Shown one piece after another: positions 17,701-26,467 of a stretch of 64,000 bases of DNA. Position numbers and translations under genes: made by a program. The stretch comes from JABMQB01 sp963678235 (lineage in GTDB: Bacteria > Bacteroidota > Bacteroidia > Bacteroidales > Prolixibacteraceae): contig OY782766.1 in assembly GCA_963678235.1 (NCBI GenBank), positions 1,612,001-1,676,000 of the forward strand. The letters run 5' to 3'. The notes beneath the pieces were generated by a model. It did not search any database. It had not been told where the DNA came from and saw nothing but the letters and a program-made list of their open reading frames with translations. Numbering within the stretch: the stretch's first letter is position 1; the number at the start of each line of letters is the position of its first letter.

Positions 17701-18808
17701 TTCAAATCAGGATACTGAAAAACAATATGTTGAATTAATAATAAAAGATACTGGTGAAGGAATTGCCACAAAGCATTTAAGCAAGATTTTCATGCGCTTT
17801 TTCCAAACCGATGAAGGAAACAGAAACCCTGGTGCAGGCATTGGACTTTCATTGGTAAAAGAGTTGGTTGACCTACATAGAGGCACAATTGACGTAGCAA
17901 GCAAACCAGGTAAAGGTTCCAAGTTTACCATACGGATTCCATTAGAAACTTTCCAGAAAGCGGAAACAATTAACCTGGCCAACAAAAAAGAAGAAGTAAA
18001 AGCAGAACCCGAAGCAAGCGAATTGATAGATTCCAGTGAAATGCTTTCAAAAATCATGTTGATAATTGAAGATAATACCGACGTGCGTCAATTCATTGCG
18101 AGCCATTTTAACTCTACGTATAAAATCTATCAGGCTCCAAACGGCAAAGAAGGCTGGGAATTTGCATTAAAAGTAGTGCCAGATATCATCATTAGTGACA
18201 TTATTATGCCTAAAATGGATGGTTATGAATTGTGCAAAAAGCTTAAAAACGATGTGAGGACTTCGCATATTCCGGTATTGCTTCTCACTGCAATGCACTC
18301 AAAAGAACATGAATTGAAGGGGCTCAATATTGGTGCCGATGATTATATTACAAAACCATTTGACCTTTCCGTCATTCAGGCAAAAGTAGAAAACCTGCTT
18401 TCGATCCGGGAATCGTTAAGGAACAAATATTCATCAACAGTAGTACTGGAACCAACAAACGTAGTTCTTGCATCGCCCGATGAACGTTTCCTACGAAATG
18501 CAATTGAAGTTATTGAATCCAACATATCCGACAGCGATTTAGATATTGAGTCCTTTGCTACACTGGTTGGTGTTAGCCGGATGCAATTATATCGGAAATT
18601 ACATGCCCTAACCGACATGACCGTGAAAGAATTTATACGCCACATCCGTTTAAAAAGGGCTACCCAACTTCTTGTTCAAAAGAAACTCAACATTTCTGAA
18701 ATTGCTTACGAGGTTGGATTTAAAGATCTGTCACATTTCAGGAAATGTTTCAAGCAGGAATATGGCATGAGTGCTTCGGAATATGTGGCAAAATCTGAAA
18801 AAACATGA
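14735..18808 (+). CDS. Hybrid two-component sensor-regulator (HTCS) for the pectin locus
   Basis: One polypeptide of 1357 residues senses periplasmic oligosaccharide and binds DNA. It starts at a TTG, the only start giving the N-terminal signal anchor. Order: Reg_prop propeller repeats with many WIGT motifs (about 30-670), Y_Y_Y domain (about 690-770), transmembrane helix near 788-815, HisKA with ISHEIRTP (His about 846), HATPase, receiver with IISDIIMPKMDG (Asp about 1155) and TKPFD, and C-terminal AraC-type helix-turn-helix ending GFKDLSHFRKCFKQEYG. All catalytic residues are present. It lies immediately before the pectin genes, the usual arrangement for a cognate HTCS. The exact ligand is unknown; a pectic oligosaccharide is inferred. 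Confidence 0.95.
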   Translation: MRKTIPTYYIFFTGLLFLLFNSTWQSKAVNSDLNFEVFLQEDGLPNNQIQSIYQDSKGWMWIGTSHGLSRFDGYSFRNFFSSPEDTLSIAGNLIRVIKEDSKGNLYIGTESGGLNFYDRNKERFTQPYKNHPEFKYRDVSVNAIEEDANGNVWIGTDFNLMRIDSSMELVSISPYMMDSEQPFIGNFVRKLKFDKKGILWIGTNNGLFKYNPKTNEIRPFNLPLGKDYNKEIWEIFIDDDGSIWIGTYSSGAFIIDPATNKVEAIQLTPDMSRSETVRTISKGCMDDYWIGTRGGLFVYSKTEGIIAYYINKTREPNSLSNNSILSLHHDSYGEIWIGTRGGLNLLAKSKQAFRNFNAMPGDNSYLNSSMVYCFWIDESEKIWIGTEDGGINIYDPATKKYDYLMVDENRRNSISRNCIKTFLKDNQNQLWVGTYLGGIDVIDLQTKNIKHFKHDPEQPGSLANNIVWDICMDKDGEIWIGTSLGVNKYIPKTNKFEHYIQLLGSEDAYWIEPDSNGNIWIGGSDEIVVFNKNRNTINRFYEHSRGMFETSKNEIWITTSDKGIANYSASKGPLKYYTESDGLSNNRAMCILEDDDANLWISTSNGLSKFNPKNESFQNFTSKNGLNNNQFCYGAAYKNKNGELLFGTISGFNMFDPKEVIPVNNQVPIVLTGLKVFNKTVSISDDPKSILTKSISETNHLILDYDQDLFTVEFAALNFVNSESNLYSYLLEGFTDEWTEPSKARSATYTNLNPGEYTLRIKKVTPGNKIIGNECKLRITIRPPFWKTNWFLLIIYLFILFLIFILVRFFINREKIKSQLVLERVNARKLHEVDMMKLRFFTNISHEIRTPLTLIIAPLEKMLGKKLSDEELQGNLQIMHRNAKNLDRLINQLLDFRKLQSGNLKLNLTDADIVSFVRNIVVSFNDYAQEKNINLTFNTLKKRLFISFDPDKIEKILNNLLSNAFKYTDPGGEIKVNLSVIFASDTNDFSNQDTEKQYVELIIKDTGEGIATKHLSKIFMRFFQTDEGNRNPGAGIGLSLVKELVDLHRGTIDVASKPGKGSKFTIRIPLETFQKAETINLANKKEEVKAEPEASELIDSSEMLSKIMLIIEDNTDVRQFIASHFNSTYKIYQAPNGKEGWEFALKVVPDIIISDIIMPKMDGYELCKKLKNDVRTSHIPVLLLTAMHSKEHELKGLNIGADDYITKPFDLSVIQAKVENLLSIRESLRNKYSSTVVLEPTNVVLASPDERFLRNAIEVIESNISDSDLDIESFATLVGVSRMQLYRKLHALTDMTVKEFIRHIRLKRATQLLVQKKLNISEIAYEVGFKDLSHFRKCFKQEYGMSASEYVAKSEKT

Positions 18809-18901
18809 CTGCAGTAATAGTCGACAACTAAGATAGTTACCTAAACCAACATTATGAAATACAGAATTTCTTCTTTTGACATTAACTTCAATTTTTTATC
18901 C

Positions 18902-19597
18902 ATGAATAAACTAGCTCTTCTTCTCATCGTTTGCACATTGTTTTGCTTTCAAAATACTGGAAAATGTGAGACACCCCAATCAAGTGAATTAAAAATCATG
19001 ACAATTGGCGACTCAAATGGAACATTTGAATACAGTTGGCCAAAACAACTGGCAAAACTTATTCCCAATTCCACAATAGTAAACAGGTCTATTTCAGGAA
19101 ATACAATTGGCTTTGACAATAACGGGAGGGAAGATCTGAATACCCTCAAAAATATTCTTCGTTATTTAGACGAAGCTTATCAGGAAATCGGTTCAAATAA
19201 TAATTTCGATTATATATTAATAAACCTTGGCACAAACGATACAAAAGTTGTTTTTAACGAACGTCAGGACGAAGTGTATGCGAATTTTGTCACCCTGATT
19301 GGAGCAATAAAAAAATACTTGACCAAGAATCAAAAATCGGGCACAAAAATTGGATTCATTACGCCAGCCCCTATGGATGAAGAAAAAGCGAAAAAAGAAA
19401 AATATGGAGGTGGTGACGAAAGGATCCAAAAAAACAACGAACATTTCAAACTGTTGGCTGCAAAGCACGATGTACTTTTTATTAATACCTACGATGCCTT
19501 AAAAGTCGATTTTTCTTCTAAAACTTCTGATGGTGTCCATTTAAATGAATCAGCGCAACTTCAAATGGCGGAAGAAATTGTCAAACAATTATACTAA
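18902..19597 (+). CDS. Secreted SGNH/GDSL hydrolase
   Basis: About 231 residues from ATG 18902, which begins a normal signal peptide (MNKLALLLIVCTLFCF). A longer in-frame start at 18854 would place a polar stretch before it. Block I is IGDSNG (Ser nucleophile), block III is NLGTNDT and block V is DGVHL (Asp-His). Probably a carbohydrate deacetylase (esterase). It follows the HTCS by less than 100 bp with no terminator and may share its transcript. The substrate, possibly acetylated pectin, is inferred from the neighbours. Confidence 0.8.
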   Translation: MNKLALLLIVCTLFCFQNTGKCETPQSSELKIMTIGDSNGTFEYSWPKQLAKLIPNSTIVNRSISGNTIGFDNNGREDLNTLKNILRYLDEAYQEIGSNNNFDYILINLGTNDTKVVFNERQDEVYANFVTLIGAIKKYLTKNQKSGTKIGFITPAPMDEEKAKKEKYGGGDERIQKNNEHFKLLAAKHDVLFINTYDALKVDFSSKTSDGVHLNESAQLQMAEEIVKQLY

Positions 19598-19601
19598 ACC
19601 A

Positions 19602-19735
19602 CTATGTACTGTTAATACATAGGTTTATAATTGAATAAAATTTAATAAATTGAACAAAGCAGACAAGAGTATTGAGTAATGTGCGTATAGAAAAACAAAA
19701 TAATTCTCAATACTCAAATCTCTGTACTCAAATCT
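19602..19735. repeat. Cluster of small inverted and direct repeats
   Basis: Between the SGNH and GH28 genes: CTATGTA/TACATAG inverted repeat (19602-19622), perfect 10-bp inverted repeat GAGTATTGAG (19667-19676) and CTCAATACTC (19706-19715), and direct repeat TACTCAAATCT at 19711 and 19725. Could be a small dispersed intergenic repeat or a 3'-end structure; function is not evident. Confidence 0.4.
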
Positions 19736-19867
19736 ACGTCATATTTAAAATGAAAATTTATAGAAACAAAAGTAACTGCCCTGCTTCGAATACATTTCGG
19801 AGGTTTTAATCATTAACTAGAAAATAAACATCGAACGAAAAAATCTTAATCAACTAAATAAAAAAGA

Positions 19868-21265
19868 ATGAAAAAAATAGCTTTTATTGCAATTATCATC
19901 CTCTTTGTAGGAAACATTTTTGCTCAGGATGCCGCCACGGCATGGACTACCATTTATCCTGAAATTGAAAAATCAATTCAAACGCCAACATTTAAAAACC
20001 AGGATTATAACATTATTGATTTTGGTGCAGTGCCCAACAATCCCGATATTTTAAACCACGAAGCAATTAACCGGGCAATTGCTGGTTGCTCAATTAATGG
20101 TGGAGGACGGGTAATTGTTCCCAAAGGAACCTGGCACACGGCACCTATAACTTTAAAAAGCGATGTAAACCTGTATTTAAGCGAAGGAGCTGTACTTTTA
20201 TTCACAACCGATACCAAATATTTCCAAACAGTATTAACCCGTTGGGAAGGGCTCGATTGCTATAACCTGCAACCGTTGGTTTATGCTTATGGGGAGAAAA
20301 ACATTGCCATCACCGGCAAAGGAACAATTGATGGAGCTGCCGAAAAAGAAAATTGGTGGAAAAAATGTGGTGCACCTCACTACGGGTGGAAAGAAGGTGA
20401 TATTTCACAACGTACCGGGCGCCCTAAATTAATGAAATGGGCAAACGACAAAGTACCATTAACGGAGCGCGTTTTAACTGCAGAAGACGGAATGAGGCCG
20501 CAGTTGATCAATCTATATCTGTGCAAAAACGTATTAATTGAAGGCATCACCTTATTACGCTCCCCATTTTGGGTGATTCATCCCTTAATGTGTGAAAACC
20601 TAACGGTTAAAGGTGTTTATATTGAAAATGACGGTCCAAACGGTGACGGCTGCGATCCCGAATCATGCAAAAATGTATTGATCGAAAACTGCTTTTTCAA
20701 CACTGGCGATGATTGTATTGCCATAAAATCAGGACGTAATAACGATGGCCGCTTGTGGTCGATCCCCAGTGAAAACATAATTGTGCGAAATTGTGAAATG
20801 AAAAACGGACACGGCGGTGTAGTTATTGGTAGTGAAATTTCCGGGGGATACAAGAACCTTTTTGTTGAAAACTGCAATATGGACAGCCCCCTGCTCGATC
20901 GCGTGATTCGTATTAAAACAAGTACATGCCGGGGAGGTACTATCGAAGATATTTTTGTAAGGAACATTAAAGTGGGTGAATGTAAACGTGCAGTGCTTAG
21001 CATCAATTTGTTGTATGAACCCAGGGAAATTGGTGAAAGGGGTTTCCTGCCAACTGTTAGAAATATTTATATGGAAAACGTGACTTCACAAAAAAGCCGT
21101 TATGGCGTGTATATAAATGCATTGAAAGAACAGGTTAATGTTTCAAACATCAATGTGAGCAATTGTAAATTTGATGGTGTTGCCGAAGGTAATTTTATTG
21201 AAGGACAGGTAAAAGACATCCATTTTAACAAACTGATGATTAATGGCGTTAGCCACGATCAATAG
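19868..21265 (+). CDS. GH28 polygalacturonase-family glycoside hydrolase
   Basis: A 465-residue exported enzyme (signal GNIFAQ) with the right-handed beta-helix of GH28. The four family motifs are seen: NGDGCDPESC, TGDDCIAIKSG (catalytic Asp pair), NGHGGVVIGSE (catalytic His) and RVIRIKT. It should hydrolyse polygalacturonate or a rhamnogalacturonan-type backbone in the periplasm. NGDGCDP-type enzymes are often exo-acting, so an exo-galacturonidase is plausible but not proven. It precedes an esterase gene by about 50 bp. Confidence 0.92.
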   Translation: MKKIAFIAIIILFVGNIFAQDAATAWTTIYPEIEKSIQTPTFKNQDYNIIDFGAVPNNPDILNHEAINRAIAGCSINGGGRVIVPKGTWHTAPITLKSDVNLYLSEGAVLLFTTDTKYFQTVLTRWEGLDCYNLQPLVYAYGEKNIAITGKGTIDGAAEKENWWKKCGAPHYGWKEGDISQRTGRPKLMKWANDKVPLTERVLTAEDGMRPQLINLYLCKNVLIEGITLLRSPFWVIHPLMCENLTVKGVYIENDGPNGDGCDPESCKNVLIENCFFNTGDDCIAIKSGRNNDGRLWSIPSENIIVRNCEMKNGHGGVVIGSEISGGYKNLFVENCNMDSPLLDRVIRIKTSTCRGGTIEDIFVRNIKVGECKRAVLSINLLYEPREIGERGFLPTVRNIYMENVTSQKSRYGVYINALKEQVNVSNINVSNCKFDGVAEGNFIEGQVKDIHFNKLMINGVSHDQ

Positions 21266-21315
21266 AATATATTAATCTTACAAAACATTGTAAACTACCA
21301 CCATTAACAGATTAA

Positions 21316-22305
21316 ATGGACATGAAAAAGCATATCATCGGCAGTATTTGTTTTATATTTTGGGGATTGGCAGTTTTTGCTCAAAGCTATATTGAAAATG
21401 GCATACCGAAGGATTCTTCCTTCACGCCAAATCAGGCTTGGCAAAAAATCAAGGAACAATATCCTGAATCCAGAGTTGTTAGGGCTGAACTTCCCGAAAA
21501 TGTGAAGGCAATTTATAATCTGACATATGCAACAATTGAGAATACCCCTTATGGTAAACGGGATCTCGATTTGGACGTTTTTCGTCCAAAAAACGATCAG
21601 GTTTATCCGGTGTTATTGCTTATTCATGGCGGAGGCTGGGCTTCCGGAAATAAATCAATGGAAGCTCCAATGGCCATGCAAATGGCTTCACATGGTTATG
21701 TATGCATTCCTGTTGAATACCGTTTAACCCCAGAAACAAAATATCCGGCAGCCATTCACGATATAAAAGCAGCAATTCGCTGGGTGCGGGCAAATGCAAA
21801 GGTGTATGGGATGGATACATCACGAATAGCAATTGAAGGAAATTCTGTTGGGGGCATGATGGCAGCCTTTATGGGCACCACTGGCGACAACAAACAATTT
21901 GAAGGGGATATTGGCGAATTAAATTATTCAAGCAAAGTGCATGCGGTCATTGACATTGACGGGATGCTTGATTTTCTGGCACCGGTCCACATCAACCAGT
22001 GTTTGCAGAAAACCGACCCTATTCATCCCTGGCTGAATGATTCCTTCCAGAAAAATCCAATGGTTTGGCGGGATGCATCGCCAAATTCATGGATTGATAA
22101 TAACTCAGCACCCATTTTATTTATGAATAGCGGAATTTTCCGGTTTCATGCCGGACAAGATGAGATGGTTGGCATGCTTAACGAATTGGGAATATACAGC
22201 GAAGTCCACAAATTCGATATTAATGTGCACCCCTTTTGGTTGATGCACCCCTGGTTCGATCCAACCATAAAAATCATGCTCGATTTTTTAGAAAAGGTTT
22301 TTTAA
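21316..22305 (+). CDS. Exported alpha/beta-hydrolase esterase (BD-FAE-like)
   Basis: About 329 residues with signal peptide GLAVFAQS; a second ATG two codons downstream is equally possible. LLIHGGGWASG forms the oxyanion loop, IEGNSVGGMM holds the nucleophile Ser (G-x-S-x-G-G), and the distal VHPFWLMHP region supplies the His. This pattern belongs to carbohydrate esterases and carboxylesterases with a HGGGW motif. Next to GH28 in a pectin locus, de-acetylation or demethylation of pectic oligomers is the likely job. Substrate is inferred. Confidence 0.82.
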   Translation: MDMKKHIIGSICFIFWGLAVFAQSYIENGIPKDSSFTPNQAWQKIKEQYPESRVVRAELPENVKAIYNLTYATIENTPYGKRDLDLDVFRPKNDQVYPVLLLIHGGGWASGNKSMEAPMAMQMASHGYVCIPVEYRLTPETKYPAAIHDIKAAIRWVRANAKVYGMDTSRIAIEGNSVGGMMAAFMGTTGDNKQFEGDIGELNYSSKVHAVIDIDGMLDFLAPVHINQCLQKTDPIHPWLNDSFQKNPMVWRDASPNSWIDNNSAPILFMNSGIFRFHAGQDEMVGMLNELGIYSEVHKFDINVHPFWLMHPWFDPTIKIMLDFLEKVF

Positions 22306-22925
22306 TAAAGTTTTCTGCTACAAACAAACCGAATATATTTAAATAAGACATCGCTTTATTGTGACAACTGGAGGGTATTTACCAGCATTCCTGCTTTTAG
22401 TCTGAAAACATGAATTTGAACATCTTTCTAATATTGTGTAAAAACATGACAGCATAACAAACTGGTCTATTTACGAATTTTAAGAATACTTTCTTATAAC
22501 TTTTTGTCTGAAAGTATTTGGGTAATGCTACCTGCTTAAATATTAGGAACTATCTGAATTAATATTTCAGCATATAAAATTCGCTGCACCCAAACTCTCT
22601 TAGTTTGGTTTTCACTCCAATTGATAATTCCCGGGAATCATAAATGTTCTTATTGGCATGATCGGTATTGATAATTACTTATTAAGCCTACCTATTTACA
22701 CCAAATAGAACGGGATCAAGACAATTTTCATAAACACTTATCGCAATGATACTTACGCCACTACTATATCGAAACTCTTTTAAAAAACGTTAAAATAAAC
22801 CCGCTTTTTGGGAAGAATTTACCCTGGGCGGGAATTTCAACGCTTTGTTTTGGGAATTTTTCTAACATACCTCCCTGTTTATTCCTATAAATTGCTGTTT
22901 TCATTTAAGCATCACGTTGGACAGC
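22306..22925. other. Long leader upstream of the pectin susC
   Basis: About 620 bp without a gene between the esterase and the small ORF. It holds the GGGAA repeats at 22798-22856 and a 12-bp perfect palindrome ATTCCCGGGAAT (22627-22638). No exact TAnnTTTG box is seen, which fits an activator-dependent promoter. Confidence 0.5.
22798..22856 (+). promoter_or_regulatory. Candidate activator (HTCS) binding array
   Basis: GGGAA occurs three times at 22810, 22830 and 22852, spaced 20 and 22 bp. The first and third are preceded by CGCTTT. The upstream 14-mer AACCCGCTTTTTGG (22798-22811) recurs with one difference, on the other strand, at 43244-43257 before the T9SS triple-repeat gene. AraC-type HTCS proteins bind direct repeats about two helical turns apart; assignment is inference. 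Confidence 0.45.
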
Positions 22926-23027
22926 ATGAACACCTTGAAGAAATTAAAGAAGACCAATGGTAAAATCATCATTTCTGTAATGATCTTGCTTATTGTGATC
23001 ATCATACTGCTCAACATACTATTATAA
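22926..23027 (+). CDS. Candidate 33-residue single-span membrane peptide
   Basis: Starts MNTLKKLKKTNGKIIISVMI and continues as an Ile/Leu/Val-rich helix to the stop. A basic N-terminus followed by about 20 hydrophobic residues gives a classic one-span inner-membrane peptide with N-in topology. It ends 77 bp before susC. It is too short for routine gene calling and I know no homologue. It could be a leader peptide, a small regulator of the HTCS or transporter, a toxin-like peptide, or fortuitous. Confidence 0.4.
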   Translation: MNTLKKLKKTNGKIIISVMILLIVIIILLNILL

Positions 23028-23104
23028 AACAACTTAACAAGTTATTAAATTTTATACCTAATGTAAATTAAACAAGATTATCACAAATCATTTACTTAAA
23101 TCTT

Positions 23105-26100
23105 ATGAAACAAAGTATGACTAAATTTACAAGAAAAACGAGAAAACCTTTATGGAAATATTTATTCCGTAACATGGTTTTTCTTTTAATCGTTCAGTTA
23201 TCATTATCACTCACAGCATTTGCGCAAACAAAATCTGTAAGTGGAACGATAACGGACTCTCAATCCGGAGAATTGCTTCCAGGGGTTAACGTAGTTTTAA
23301 AAGGTACTACCCAGGGAACAATTACAATGATTGACGGAACATACAAAATCGATGTTCCTGCAACAAACGCAACACTGCAATTTTCTTTTATTGGATACAA
23401 AATGCAGGAAATCCCAGTGGAAGGGAAATCAGTAATTGATGTTTCATTGGAAATTGAAACAACAAACCTGGATGAAATAATTGCAGTTGGTTATGGTAGC
23501 GTAAGAAAAAGGGATTTAACCGGGTCAATGGCAACAATGACCAGTACCGAATTAGAAAAAATCCCAATTGCCAATGCAGCAGAAGCCATAAAAGGGCGTC
23601 TTCCCGGAGTCAACATTATCACTACCGACGGTTCTCCTGATGCAGAAATAGTAATCCGTGTGCGTGGGGGAGGTTCTGTTACCCAGGATAATTCGCCATT
23701 ATATGTAGTTGACGGATTTATTGTTGGAAGCATCAGAGATGTATCTCCAAATGATATTGAAAGCATCAACGTTCTAAAAGATGCTGCTGCAACCGCTATT
23801 TATGGTGCACAAGCTTCTAATGGAGTAATCTTGATTACCACTAAAAGCCCCGTTGCCGGAAAAACCCAAGTTAGTTACAATGGATATGCGCAGTTTAAAA
23901 CCAATCCGAAGGATAGGGCTTATGAAGTACTTGATCCGTATGAATTTGTTTTCATGCAATATGAAAGAGCAATACTTCGCTCGGAATCGGATTTGCAGAA
24001 TTTCGAAAGGTTTTATGGTAAATATGCCGACCTTGAATTGTATAAAGACAAAAAGCCTACAAATTGGCAAGATGAACTTTTCGGGGAAACCAAAATATCA
24101 CAATCGCATAACATAAGTATAAGTGGAGGAACAGTTGCAACTAAAGTTAGCCTGAGTTTAACTAACAATACAGATGATGGAATAATGATTGGAAATGGTT
24201 ATAGACGAAATGTAATCAATTTTAAGCTAAACCATAAGATATCTGAATCATTGACATTCGAATCCTCTGCAAGGATTACCGATACTAAAGTAGATGGTGC
24301 CGGAACTTCAGGTAGTTCTCAGCTTCGCATAAAAGATGTTCTTTTATCTCGCCCAGTTAATGGAATTGCGGATGAACTGGACATTGATTATTCAAGTTTG
24401 GATGAATCCGATGACTACGATAACTTCCTGCTTAGTTTTAGAAGTCCGGTTGAGTTGGCAAAACAAGATTGGCGACAACGAAATACAGCTAACTATGTTC
24501 TCCAGGCAGGTTTAACTTGGAACCCAATGGAGAATTTAATCTTAAAGACCGCTGTAACCAGCAGCAATACCTACGATGAACGCTTGAGGTATTATGGTCC
24601 GTTAACAAGCCAGTCAAGACAAGAGGGCAATAGCTTACCTTTAGGAACAATCAGTAAAAGGCATAATACATCATTCCGTTGGCTAAATACAGCTAATTAT
24701 GTTTTTAAAGAAATGGGCGATCACCAATTAGATGTACTTATAGGACAAGAAGTTTACTCGAATGGAGGTAAAGGAAGCAATGTTCGTGCTGAAAATTTTA
24801 GAGAATCTATGCAACCTGAAGAAATGTTTGCGAACATGGCCCTTGGCACGCTAGATAGTTATTCAACCTATGAATCAACAGAACAAAATCGTATGTCCTT
24901 CTTTGGGCGTGTAAATTATCAGTTTCTGGAAAAATATTTGGTTACAGCAACAGTTCGTTCTGATGCATCGAGCAAATTTTCAAAAGAAAACAGACTTGGT
25001 ATTTTTCCTGCTGTTGCTTTAGGATGGAAAATGAATGAAGAAGCCTTTTTACAAAGCCTAAGCTACTTAGATGAATTAAAACTTCGTGTAAGCTATGGCC
25101 AAACAGGAAATGATCGGATTTCTGCAAATGCAACTCAATTCTTGTTTTCTGCAGATACCAATAATGGTCCGGGAATGGGAACCAACGGATATAATGCCTA
25201 TTATTCTCCGGAAGGGTCAACACTTTACAACCCAAATCTGGTATGGGAAACCACCACTAATCGAAATGTTGGATTAGATTTTATGCTCTTTAAAGGTGGT
25301 ATTCAGGGAAGTTTGGATTTGTATAAAAACACCACAAAAGATTTGCTTCTTGCTTCTGCTATTTCACCTATTTCAGGATTTAGTACTCAGTGGAACAACA
25401 TCGGAAGCACATCAAATAAAGGTATAGAATTATCTCTGCGCACCGACATTATCAACAGTAATGAATTCTCGCTTTCGGCAAACCTTAACTTTGGTATTAA
25501 TAAGGCAAACATTGATGAATTAGATGGAACAAATGAACGTTTCTATCAATCAAACTGGGCCAGTACCGACCTTAAAGACCGTGATGATTACTACCTAAGT
25601 GTTGGAAATACTGTTGGACTTATTTATGGTTACCGTAACGATGGCATGTACACAGTTGACGATTTCTCAGGATACGATGTAGTTTCAGACCGATATATAT
25701 TAAAAGATGGTGTTCCAGATAATAGAAACACTTTAGGTGTAAGCGATGTACGCCCTGGATTTATGAAATTAAAAGATATTTCAGGTCCGAACGGAACACC
25801 TGATGGTGAAATTAACAGCCTTGACCGCGAAGTAATTGGAAGCGCACTCCCCGATGCAACCGGAGGCTTTGGATTTGATGCTGCCTTTAAAGGATTTGAC
25901 GCATCGGTTCTGTTTAGCTGGTCACTTGGAAACGATGTGTACAATACAGGTAAAATTGATTATAACCAATTGTATAGAACATCCTACGGAAACATGTTGA
26001 CATCCATGAGCTCAGATAAACGTTTTACATATATTGATGTAGATGGATCAATAACTGGCACCGCAGGTGGTGTGGTTACTGATCTTGCTCAACTTGGCCA

Positions 26101-26440
26101 ATTAAATAAAGATAAAGAAATATGGAGTGGTAGTAATTCATTTGGACAAGCTACTGCCGTAATTCATGACTGGGCTGTTGAAGATGGTTCATTCCTTCGA
26201 TTGAGCACTGTTACCTTGGGTTATACCCTGCCGAAAAATGTAAGTTCAACAATCGGGGTCTCTAATTTAAGGATATATGCCTCTGGATACAACCTTTGGT
26301 TATGGACAAAGTATTCTGGATACGATCCGGAAGTAAGTACATCCAGAAGTAGTGGTTACCCAGCTTTAACTCCTGGTGTTGACTATTCTTCTTTCCCAAG
26401 AAGCCGTTCTTTAACCATTGGGGTGAATGTAACATTTTAA
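23105..26440 (+). CDS. SusC/RagA-family TonB-dependent transporter (pectin locus)
   Basis: An outer-membrane transporter of 1111 residues. A long signal region ends at LTAFAQ, followed by a CarboxypepD_reg-like domain (KSVSGTITDSQSGELLPGVN), a TonB-box region (LDEIIAVGYG), a plug (IVIRVRGGGSVTQDNSPLYV) and a barrel ending IGVNVTF. The extra N-terminal residues before the hydrophobic core form a basic KFTRKTRKPLWK stretch. It forms an operon with susD 27 bp downstream. Pectic oligosaccharide import is inferred from the enzymes around it. Confidence 0.95.
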   Translation: MKQSMTKFTRKTRKPLWKYLFRNMVFLLIVQLSLSLTAFAQTKSVSGTITDSQSGELLPGVNVVLKGTTQGTITMIDGTYKIDVPATNATLQFSFIGYKMQEIPVEGKSVIDVSLEIETTNLDEIIAVGYGSVRKRDLTGSMATMTSTELEKIPIANAAEAIKGRLPGVNIITTDGSPDAEIVIRVRGGGSVTQDNSPLYVVDGFIVGSIRDVSPNDIESINVLKDAAATAIYGAQASNGVILITTKSPVAGKTQVSYNGYAQFKTNPKDRAYEVLDPYEFVFMQYERAILRSESDLQNFERFYGKYADLELYKDKKPTNWQDELFGETKISQSHNISISGGTVATKVSLSLTNNTDDGIMIGNGYRRNVINFKLNHKISESLTFESSARITDTKVDGAGTSGSSQLRIKDVLLSRPVNGIADELDIDYSSLDESDDYDNFLLSFRSPVELAKQDWRQRNTANYVLQAGLTWNPMENLILKTAVTSSNTYDERLRYYGPLTSQSRQEGNSLPLGTISKRHNTSFRWLNTANYVFKEMGDHQLDVLIGQEVYSNGGKGSNVRAENFRESMQPEEMFANMALGTLDSYSTYESTEQNRMSFFGRVNYQFLEKYLVTATVRSDASSKFSKENRLGIFPAVALGWKMNEEAFLQSLSYLDELKLRVSYGQTGNDRISANATQFLFSADTNNGPGMGTNGYNAYYSPEGSTLYNPNLVWETTTNRNVGLDFMLFKGGIQGSLDLYKNTTKDLLLASAISPISGFSTQWNNIGSTSNKGIELSLRTDIINSNEFSLSANLNFGINKANIDELDGTNERFYQSNWASTDLKDRDDYYLSVGNTVGLIYGYRNDGMYTVDDFSGYDVVSDRYILKDGVPDNRNTLGVSDVRPGFMKLKDISGPNGTPDGEINSLDREVIGSALPDATGGFGFDAAFKGFDASVLFSWSLGNDVYNTGKIDYNQLYRTSYGNMLTSMSSDKRFTYIDVDGSITGTAGGVVTDLAQLGQLNKDKEIWSGSNSFGQATAVIHDWAVEDGSFLRLSTVTLGYTLPKNVSSTIGVSNLRIYASGYNLWLWTKYSGYDPEVSTSRSSGYPALTPGVDYSSFPRSRSLTIGVNVTF

Positions 26441-26467
26441 TAAACCATGAATATTAATTTTACAATT

